From positions 1 through 6,570 of the forward strand of contig CAAHEK010000047.1 in the NCBI GenBank assembly GCA_900772425.1: a DNA stretch of 6,570 nucleotides. The letters are read 5' to 3'. Position numbers and translations under genes: made by a program. The notes beneath the pieces were generated by a model. It made no database searches. It saw only the letters and a program-made list of their open reading frames with translations, and was not told the DNA's origin. The DNA is from an uncultured Lachnospira sp. (lineage in GTDB: Bacteria; Bacillota; Clostridia; Lachnospirales; Lachnospiraceae). This document shows, in pieces, positions 1 to 5,275 of the stretch; within the stretch, counting starts at the first letter, position 1, and each line of letters begins with the position of its first letter.

Positions 1-1079
1 ATTTACATCTGGATTCTAAGATGACAGCACATTTAAGCAGCGAAAAGGCAAGAGAACGGAAGGCAGAGCTTCTTAATACATTTTCAAGGATGGTTGAATA
101 TGCCGCCAATAACGAGGTGGATGGAATAATTATAGCAGGTGATTTGTTTGACACTAAGGCAGTATTAGTTGGAACAAGAAATACTGTAAGACGTCAGATA
201 GAGGATAATCCGGAAATTCAGTTTTTTTATCTTAAGGGTAATCATGATGCCGACAGCTTTCTTAGTTCGTTAGATAAAGTGCCTGACAATCTTCATATGT
301 TTGAGGATGTGTGGAAGTCATACAGACTTGAAGAAAATGTTGTTATCACCGGAGTTGAACTTAATAAGGATAATTCTAATCTTATATATGATTCACTGGT
401 GCTTAATAATGATGATTTTAATATAGTTGTGCTTCACGGTCAGGAAACTGATACTTTATCAAAGGATAAGACGGAAGCTGTAAGTCTTAGGCAGTTAAAG
501 AATAAAGGGATTGATTATCTTGCTCTTGGACATGTCCATGAATATAAAAAGGGAGCTCTTGACAGCCGTGGAAAGTACTGTTATTGCGGCTGCCTTGAGG
601 GAAGAGGCTTCGATGAATGTGGAGAACATGGCTTTGTGCAGCTTGATATTTATTCTGATAACGGAAAATACGAGGTTAAAGATACATTTATTCCGTTTGC
701 GTGCAGGCGTTTATATACTGTAGAGGCAGATATATCCGGTTGTCTGGACACATCGGATATAATGAGCGTTATAGACAGGCAATTAGATGAAGCGGGCTGT
801 GATAAAAGAAGCCTTGTAAAGATTGTGCTTAATGGAGCTGTGGATATAAGCTGTGAGAAGAATGTTGGCTATCTTATAAAAAGGCTTGAGGACAGATTTT
901 ATTTTGTAAAAATAGCGGATGATACTGTCTTTAAAGTAGATTATGAAAGTTTTACATATGATGAATCTTTAAAAGGGGAATTTGTAAGAATTGTTGAGGC
1001 TGCAAAGGATTTGGAGCAGGAAGATAAGGCGGATATTATAAGGCTTGGAATTAATGTGTTGACTGGAGGAGAAATATAG
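1..1079 (+). CDS. SbcD/Mre11-like DNA repair exonuclease (YhaO type), 5' end missing
   Basis: Calcineurin-like metallophosphoesterase, predicted to be the nuclease subunit that cleaves DNA ends with the ATPase encoded next. The frame is open to the window edge: codons from base 3 read LHLDSK before the first ATG at 21, and bases 1-2 (AT) fit the end of an Asp codon. This gives DLHLDS, the D-x-H metal motif I, so the ATG at 21 is internal and the real start lies upstream. Counting from that Met, the other phosphoesterase motifs are GDLFD (40-44), GNHD (73-76), HG (139-140) and GHVH (170-173), all intact. A GF-E-GEHGF segment follows near 196-205, then a C-terminal capping region from about 225 to 352. 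The length and the ending GGEI fit YhaO-like proteins better than long E. coli SbcD. The stop TAG (1077-1079) directly abuts the next ATG, so the two genes should be one operon. Family assignment is strong; nuclease activity is inferred. Confidence 0.93.
   Translation, partial: LHLDSKMTAHLSSEKARERKAELLNTFSRMVEYAANNEVDGIIIAGDLFDTKAVLVGTRNTVRRQIEDNPEIQFFYLKGNHDADSFLSSLDKVPDNLHMFEDVWKSYRLEENVVITGVELNKDNSNLIYDSLVLNNDDFNIVVLHGQETDTLSKDKTEAVSLRQLKNKGIDYLALGHVHEYKKGALDSRGKYCYCGCLEGRGFDECGEHGFVQLDIYSDNGKYEVKDTFIPFACRRLYTVEADISGCLDTSDIMSVIDRQLDEAGCDKRSLVKIVLNGAVDISCEKNVGYLIKRLEDRFYFVKIADDTVFKVDYESFTYDESLKGEFVRIVEAAKDLEQEDKADIIRLGINVLTGGEI
1065..1070 (+). promoter_or_regulatory. Shine-Dalgarno site for the SbcC-like gene, inside the end of the upstream gene
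   Basis: GGAGGA lies 9 bases before the ATG at 1080 and is also the Gly-Gly codons of the upstream protein's ending. This supports the ATG at 1080 as the true start and translational coupling of the pair. Confidence 0.8.
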
Positions 1080-3437
1080 ATGAAGCTTATTAGCTGTCAT
1101 ATAGAAAATTTTGGTAAATTAAGCAATTTTGACATGGATTTTGCCAAAGATATTTCGGTAATATGTGAAAAAAACGGCTGGGGAAAAAGTACACTTACAG
1201 AGTTTATCAAGGTTATGCTGTATGGCTTTGAAAATGAACGTGCAAGGGATGAAATGTCCAATGAGCGTAAGAAATATAAACCATGGCAGGGCGGTACATA
1301 TGGTGGAATCCTTGTCATAGAGATAAATGAAAAAGAATATATAATTACAAGAACATTTGGCACCAAGGAAAAGGATGATATATTTGAATTAAGAGACAGA
1401 CAGTCCAATCTTGTGAGCAACGATTATTCTTCAGATATAGGTGAGGAAATCTTTAAAATAGACAGGGAATCTTTTAAGAAAACCGTATTTATAGAGCAGA
1501 GTAATTGTGCAACTAATGCAACTGACGGAATTAATGCCAAAATGGGAAATCTGTTTGAGCATACAGACGATATTAATAATTATGAGACAGCTGCAGTAAA
1601 ATTGGGTGATAAGATTAATTCAATGAGCCCGACAAGAAAAACAGGAAGTCTTTATAAGCTTAAAGAGGAGATTGCTGAACTTAAGGAGTATGTAAAGACA
1701 GGTATCCTGATTGACGAGGCGATAGAGAAGAATACTACTCTTCGTAATGGGTTAAAGGATGAGTACAATGCGCTTATTAAAGAGCAGAACGAGTTAAAGG
1801 AAAAACAGAAGAGGCTGAGTGCTGTAAAAGATATTCAGAATAAACGTGACAGATATAATGCAATAAAGGCAGAATATGATAAAAGAAAGAATATTTATGA
1901 AGAAAAGTCAGGATTGTTTGGCAAAGAAGTACCTGAGGCAAAAGAACTTGATAAACAGATAATGTTAAGCCTTAATATGTCTGAATGTTCAAAGATGATG
2001 GAAGAATATCGTTTATCTGACAGCGAAAATGAACGTATAATACAGCTTAAAAGTGATAAACCTTATGAGCAGCTTGAAAAACTTTCTTTACAGAAAAAAG
2101 AAATTCATATTAATGCTGATAATAGCAATAGATTTGCCGGAAATAACACAGATAGTGATGCAGCCAATGATATTTACAACAATGTATACAATAACATAGG
2201 CAATAATGCAGGAAGTAATAAAACAAACAATAAGAACAATAGTACCACAGGAAATTCAGTCAAAGCTGTGATTATCGCTTTGGATATTATTTCTATGATT
2301 GCATTTATTGCAGGACTTATCATTAGTAATCCGATTGTCAGCGTTGTTTCTGTTATTGTGGCAATTATGTTTACATCAGCTGCCATAGCTCTTATTAACA
2401 AAGAAAAGAAGGCAGCTTTAGAAGAACAGAGAATAATAGAGGAAGAAAAGGAAAAAATCAACCAGAGAAATGCCCAGATAATGCAGCAGGAAAAATTAAA
2501 ACGGGCGGAGTACGAGCTTAAGATAGCAGAGTTAGATAAAGCAATTGCCAGATATAAAGCGGAGTATGATGAACTTAACAGACTGACACAAAAAGCAGGA
2601 AAGTTTAATGCTTATAAAGAAAAACAGGATAATCTTAAAGAGGAGATATATTCTTCACTTAACAGCTATGGCTTTATACCTGAGGAAAATGTTCATTCAC
2701 AGCTTATTAACATAAAGGAAAATCTTAAAGAGTATCTCATAACGAAGAAGGAATATGAAGATGCCAAAAATGTAAAAGAAGAATTTGAAAAAATAAATGA
2801 CTGTGAACAGTTTACTAATATTCCGGATTCATCGGATACAGACAAGGAATCCATGGAAGAAGTGACAGCTAATCTTAATATGCTTCAGAATAAGCTTGAA
2901 AACCTTCACAGAAGTATTCAGGCATACTCATCAAGAATTGATGAAAACCGTGATAAGAGAGATATTATCAGCGAAAATGAAGACAGACTTTATAATCTAC
3001 AGGATGATTATAAGGCAGGAATGAAAAAATATGAGCTTTTAAAAGAAACAAAAAAATATCTTGAAAAAGCAAAGGAAAGCTTTACTTCTAAATATATGGA
3101 ACCTGTAATGTCTGCTTTTACAGAGTACATTTCATATATGACGGATATTTCTCCTGAGTTGTTCTGCATTGATGCCAATGCCAATATAACTATTAATGAG
3201 CTGGGCTTACAAAGAAATATTAATGCTTTAAGTAAAGGCTGGCAGGATTTGATAGGGATAGCTTTAAGATTTGCTTTTATTAAAGTTATGTATAAGGAAG
3301 AAGCTCCTTTTATAATTATTGATGATCCGTTTGTTAATCTTGATAAAGAAAAGTCAGATGCCGGAAGAAAGCTGTTGTCTTATATATCTGATAACTATCA
3401 GGTTGTATATTTTACATGCAATTCTGACAGAAGCTGA
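1080..3437 (+). CDS. SbcC/Rad50-like AAA ATPase with membrane hairpin (YhaN type)
   Basis: Predicted ATPase partner of the preceding nuclease (Mre11-Rad50/SbcCD type), 785 aa. The N-terminal half-domain has a Walker A-type loop NGWGKST (32-38), the conserved KYKPWQGGTYGG stretch (65-76) and a Q-loop Gln in FIEQSN (137-142). Coiled coil follows from about 190 to 345, then an Asn-rich linker (345-392, 18 Asn of 48), then two hydrophobic helices (about 395-415 and 419-439) joined by a short S-N-P turn. Charged coiled coil resumes from 440 to about 670. The C-terminal half-domain has a signature loop LSKGWQDL (717-724), Walker B FIIIDDP (744-750) and D-loop NLD (753-755). There is no CxxC zinc hook (only isolated Cys303 and Cys575 in the arms). 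Two-helix insertions are, as far as I recall, typical of YhaN-like proteins and not of SbcC. It is shorter than SbcC (about 1,000 aa or more) and YhaN (about 960). Oddities are Glu30 at the usual first Gly of Walker A, and Asn781 in TCNSDR at the usual H-loop position. Family is sure; membrane anchoring and DNA-end processing are inferred. Confidence 0.93.
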   Translation: MKLISCHIENFGKLSNFDMDFAKDISVICEKNGWGKSTLTEFIKVMLYGFENERARDEMSNERKKYKPWQGGTYGGILVIEINEKEYIITRTFGTKEKDDIFELRDRQSNLVSNDYSSDIGEEIFKIDRESFKKTVFIEQSNCATNATDGINAKMGNLFEHTDDINNYETAAVKLGDKINSMSPTRKTGSLYKLKEEIAELKEYVKTGILIDEAIEKNTTLRNGLKDEYNALIKEQNELKEKQKRLSAVKDIQNKRDRYNAIKAEYDKRKNIYEEKSGLFGKEVPEAKELDKQIMLSLNMSECSKMMEEYRLSDSENERIIQLKSDKPYEQLEKLSLQKKEIHINADNSNRFAGNNTDSDAANDIYNNVYNNIGNNAGSNKTNNKNNSTTGNSVKAVIIALDIISMIAFIAGLIISNPIVSVVSVIVAIMFTSAAIALINKEKKAALEEQRIIEEEKEKINQRNAQIMQQEKLKRAEYELKIAELDKAIARYKAEYDELNRLTQKAGKFNAYKEKQDNLKEEIYSSLNSYGFIPEENVHSQLINIKENLKEYLITKKEYEDAKNVKEEFEKINDCEQFTNIPDSSDTDKESMEEVTANLNMLQNKLENLHRSIQAYSSRIDENRDKRDIISENEDRLYNLQDDYKAGMKKYELLKETKKYLEKAKESFTSKYMEPVMSAFTEYISYMTDISPELFCIDANANITINELGLQRNINALSKGWQDLIGIALRFAFIKVMYKEEAPFIIIDDPFVNLDKEKSDAGRKLLSYISDNYQVVYFTCNSDRS
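2112..2255 (+). other. Asn-rich low-complexity linker within the SbcC-like protein
   Basis: Residues 345-392 contain 18 Asn in 48, with many NN pairs, encoded by repeated AAT/AAC codons. The segment lies between the first coiled-coil arm and the first hydrophobic helix. It reads as a disordered linker that may have grown by codon-repeat slippage. It lacks the heptads and charge pattern of the flanking coil. Confidence 0.75.
2262..2396 (+). other. Predicted two-helix transmembrane hairpin at the coiled-coil apex of the SbcC-like protein
   Basis: Residues 395-415 and 419-439 are two runs of about 21 mostly Ile/Val/Ala/Leu/Met residues, free of Lys, Arg and Glu, with one Asp at 402. They are separated by Ser-Asn-Pro. 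Lys395 lies at the start and KEKK follows at 441-444, so both ends should be cytoplasmic. This occupies the position of the zinc hook in Rad50/SbcC. Confidence 0.75.
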
Positions 3438-3457
3438 TTAAAAGCTTTTGCCAGAAT
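3421..3457. terminator. Stem-loop spanning the stop codon of the SbcC-like gene; possible terminator or mRNA 3'-end structure
   Basis: Bases 3421-3426 (ATTCTG) pair with 3452-3457 (CAGAAT). After one A-C mismatch (3427/3451), 3428-3435 pairs with 3443-3450 (eight pairs, one G-U), leaving a 7-base loop (3436-3442). The stop TGA (3435-3437) sits at the top of the stem. No T-run follows on either strand, so a classical intrinsic terminator is not supported. It could instead protect a 3' end or act with the palindrome downstream. Confidence 0.4.
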
Positions 3458-3468
3458 CATACAATCGA

Positions 3469-3519
3469 ACATATGTTTATTGAATTCTGAACTCAGTTCA
3501 CTTTTTAATAAACATATGT
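3469..3519. repeat. 51-bp nested palindrome between convergent genes
   Basis: The outer arms 3469-3481 (ACATATGTTTATT) and 3507-3519 (AATAAACATATGT) are perfect 13-base inverted repeats. The inner arms 3488-3493 (TGAACT) and 3495-3500 (AGTTCA) share the same centre, base 3494. In plus-strand RNA the two parts join through one G-U and two A-U pairs and a 3x3 internal loop into one long hairpin. The inner hairpin is followed by CTTTTT (3501-3506), which could act as a weak terminator for plus-strand transcripts. A bidirectional termination or mRNA-end role is the simplest reading, but no T-run follows the outer stem on either strand. Confidence 0.6.
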
Positions 3520-3543
3520 AAAGGTTTTGACATTTACATTGTC

Positions 3544-4896
3544 TTATAATTTTCTGTAAACAGTTATGTACATGGTTATAAAGCAGGCAAGCCCTCCGAT
3601 AAAGTTGGAAACGGGTTCTGCTATAAATACACCATTGGCGGCAGGTGATATTATGTATGGCAGCAGAAATGTAAGAGGCACTACAATTATTACTTTTCTG
3701 AAAAGTGAAAAGAATACCGCCTTTTTAGATTTACCCAATGCTGTAAATACAGACTGCCCTGCAAACTGGAAACTCATCATAAAAAATCCGAAGTAATAAA
3801 GGTGCATCGAGGTTATTCCTATATTTAACAATGCCGGGTCATTATTGAATGCAAGTATAAGCTGTCTTGAAAATATCATTATAATAATCCAGGCTGCTGT
3901 CGTATAAACAAGCAGAGCGGTTGTCATATATTTTATGACCTTTTTAACTCTGTCATATGCTTTTGCACCATAATTAAAGCTCATTATAGGTTGTGAACTG
4001 TTGGAAATTCCCTGAACAGGCATATGGACTATTTCACGTACAGAGTTAATAACAGTCATTGCAGCAATATAGATATCTCCGCCATGTTTTGCAAGACTTG
4101 CGTTTGCTGCAATCTGGACAAGGCTGTTGGTAAATGACATTGTAAAACCGGAAAGACCAAGTCCCATTATCTTTAAAATTCTTCTTCTTTCAAGTCTGAA
4201 ATTCTTAAAATGTAAAGCTATTATTGTCTTTTTTCCGGTTAAGAATCTGAGAGTCCAAAGAGCTGAAAAGAACTGTGAAATTATAGTGGCAAGAGCTGCA
4301 CCCTTTACTCCCATTCCTGCGGCAAATATAAATACAGGGTCAAGGATTATATTTATAACTGCCCCTATTGAAATAGTCATCATACCTGTTTTTCCAAATC
4401 CCTGTGCATTTATAAAAGCATTCATTCCAAGACTGGTCATGACGAATATGCTTCCGGCAAGGTAAATGGAAATATAGGAATCTGCATAGCTATAAGTGAA
4501 CTCGCTGGCACCAAGCATCAGTAACAGAGGTTTTTTAAATATAAATATCAGGCTGCTTACAATAATTCCGAGTACTACAAGCATAACAAAGGAATTTCCG
4601 AGTATTCTTGCAGCTTCATCCTGATTATTTTTCCCTCTTTCTATAGAAAAAAGAGGAGCACCACCCATTCCAATCAGATTAGCAAATGCTATGACGAGTG
4701 TGCAGAGTGGGAATGCAACACCAAGTCCTGTCAGGGCATTGGTTGCGTCAACAGGAATTCTTCCTATGTATATACGGTCTATTATGTTGTATAAGACGTT
4801 GACAAGCTGCGCAAGTGTCATTGGCACAGCCAGCTTTATCATGTGCATTAATAAATTTCCCTTGGAAAAATCATTTTTAGTTGTATTAGTATTCAT
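3544..4896 (-). CDS. MATE-family multidrug/cation efflux transporter (MepA/NorM/DinF-like)
   Basis: Inner-membrane exporter predicted to expel organic cations or drugs in exchange for H+ or Na+. The 450 aa from the chosen start match the usual MATE length, and hydrophobic segments run throughout, consistent with about twelve membrane helices in two six-helix halves. Family landmarks (numbered from the start at 4896): NVLYNIIDRIYIGRIP (33-48) in helix 1, GGAPLFSIERG (78-88), NAQGFGKTG (163-171), LDPVFI (185-190), QPIMSFNYGAKAYDRV (302-317) at the start of the second half, and EPVSNF (427-432) in the last helix. An ATG at 4908 would add MVTD but has no Shine-Dalgarno. The ATG at 4896 has GGTGA, a perfect anti-SD match, 5 bases upstream, so I prefer it. 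The gene converges with the ATPase gene and is divergent from the CheX-receiver gene, so it appears monocistronic. No adjacent MarR/TetR-type regulator is visible. Substrate and coupling ion cannot be read from the sequence. Confidence 0.95.
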   Translation of the reverse strand: MNTNTTKNDFSKGNLLMHMIKLAVPMTLAQLVNVLYNIIDRIYIGRIPVDATNALTGLGVAFPLCTLVIAFANLIGMGGAPLFSIERGKNNQDEAARILGNSFVMLVVLGIIVSSLIFIFKKPLLLMLGASEFTYSYADSYISIYLAGSIFVMTSLGMNAFINAQGFGKTGMMTISIGAVINIILDPVFIFAAGMGVKGAALATIISQFFSALWTLRFLTGKKTIIALHFKNFRLERRRILKIMGLGLSGFTMSFTNSLVQIAANASLAKHGGDIYIAAMTVINSVREIVHMPVQGISNSSQPIMSFNYGAKAYDRVKKVIKYMTTALLVYTTAAWIIIMIFSRQLILAFNNDPALLNIGITSMHLYYFGFFMMSFQFAGQSVFTALGKSKKAVFFSLFRKVIIVVPLTFLLPYIISPAANGVFIAEPVSNFIGGLACFITMYITVYRKL

Positions 4897-4901
4897 ATCA
4901 G

Positions 4902-4906
4902 TCACC
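4902..4906 (-). promoter_or_regulatory. Shine-Dalgarno site deciding the MATE start
   Basis: Reads GGTGA on the minus strand, complementary to the UCACC end of the anti-SD sequence, 5 bases before the ATG at 4896. It overlaps the in-frame ATG at 4908, whose own upstream sequence is only A/T with no purine-rich site. Confidence 0.55.
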
Positions 4907-4930
4907 ATTTTTATTTATTTATAACTTTGT

Positions 4931-4960
4931 ATTATATATAAAAGATTAAAATTATGTAAG
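4931..4960 (-). promoter_or_regulatory. Candidate sigma-A promoter for the MATE gene (proximal)
   Basis: On the minus strand, -10 TATAAT is at 4936-4931 and -35 CTTACA (4 of 6 to TTGACA) at 4960-4955, with an 18-base spacer. Transcription would start near 4924, giving a leader of under 30 bases. AT richness makes chance matches likely. Confidence 0.4.
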
Positions 4961-4995
4961 TGCGGGTAATATTTATTGAAAAATATTTAGTATTT

Positions 4996-5023
4996 ATTAT
5001 ATCATGAGATAAGCAATTTTAAA
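4996..5023 (-). promoter_or_regulatory. Candidate extended -10 promoter for the MATE gene (distal)
   Basis: On the minus strand, TGATATAAT (an extended -10, TGnTATAAT, 5004-4996) is preceded by TTTAAA (5023-5018, 4 of 6 to TTGACA) at a 16-base spacing. It would give a leader of roughly 90 bases. It is an alternative or addition to the proximal promoter. Confidence 0.4.
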
Positions 5024-5191
5024 TATTGAAAATTAACAGAAATATATGATTTTGTGGTTATTTTAATATAAACACAGATATTTCAGATGCCAGAATAGAA
5101 ATTATAAATAATTAAATTAAGAAATTTGTATGATTTAATATAAAATAATGTGATAAAATGTCAAAAAACATCGAAAAATTTAATAAATGAG

Positions 5192-5220
5192 TTCAAATTT
5201 TAAGAAGAATATGATATTAT
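5192..5220 (+). promoter_or_regulatory. Candidate sigma-A extended -10 promoter for the CheX-receiver gene
   Basis: -35 TTCAAA (5192-5197, 4 of 6 to TTGACA), a 17-base spacer, then -10 TATTAT (5215-5220, 5 of 6) preceded by TGA, forming an extended -10 (TGnTATTAT). The start would fall near 5227, giving a leader of about 50 bases. The motility sigma-D pattern (TAAA, about 15 bases, GCCGATAT) is not present. Confidence 0.5.
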
Positions 5221-5261
5221 AATTATAAATTTTATCGTTAAATATTATATTTCAATATTGG

Positions 5262-5267
5262 AAGGGG
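5262..5267 (+). promoter_or_regulatory. Shine-Dalgarno site for the CheX-receiver gene
   Basis: AAGGGG lies 8 bases before the ATG at 5276 and supports that start over the in-frame TTG at 5258. Confidence 0.7.
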
Positions 5268-5275
5268 TTACAGTT

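Larger units (their letters stand above)
4909..5275. other. Divergent AT-rich intergenic region (367 bases)
   Basis: No credible gene is present: frames are short and lack ribosome sites and family resemblance. It holds the candidate promoters for the leftward MATE gene (4931-5023) and the rightward signalling gene (5192-5220). A fully A/T 12-bp palindrome, TTATAATTATAA (5217-5228), overlaps the latter's -10 and predicted start. No riboswitch-like conserved fold and no transcription-factor site I recognise is visible in the middle (about 5024-5190). Confidence 0.6.

Noticed and set aside
1097..2461. Minus-strand open frames within the SbcC-like gene (1097-1420 and 2174-2461)
   Set aside because: Antisense to strongly conserved ATPase motifs and the membrane hairpin; the hydrophobic look of the second is just the complement of the A/T-rich hairpin and Asn codons.
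3527..3550. Consensus-like TTGACA (3527-3532) and TATAAT (3545-3550) on the plus strand
   Set aside because: The spacer is only 12 bases, far below the 16-18 needed, and a plus-strand transcript would run antisense through the MATE gene with no gene to serve.
3566..4924. Plus-strand open frames across the MATE gene (for example 4127-4465 and 4691-4924)
   Set aside because: They lie antisense to a well-supported membrane protein gene, have no ribosome sites and no recognisable family, and are read as shadows.
5190..5217. Possible sigma-D (motility) promoter before the CheX-receiver gene, because GATAT occurs at 5213-5217
   Set aside because: No TAAA lies 15-16 bases upstream and the GCC part of the -10 is absent; a sigma-A extended -10 explains the site better.
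5022..5259. Distant 10-base inverted repeat AATATTGAAA (5022-5031) / TTTCAATATT (5250-5259)
   Set aside because: Low-complexity A/T sequence in a very AT-rich region; arms more than 200 bases apart with no supporting structure.
3438..5275. Search for a mobile element, CRISPR array, tRNA or riboswitch in the two intergenic gaps
   Set aside because: No transposase, terminal repeats with target duplications, regularly spaced repeats, cloverleaf or conserved aptamer core could be seen.
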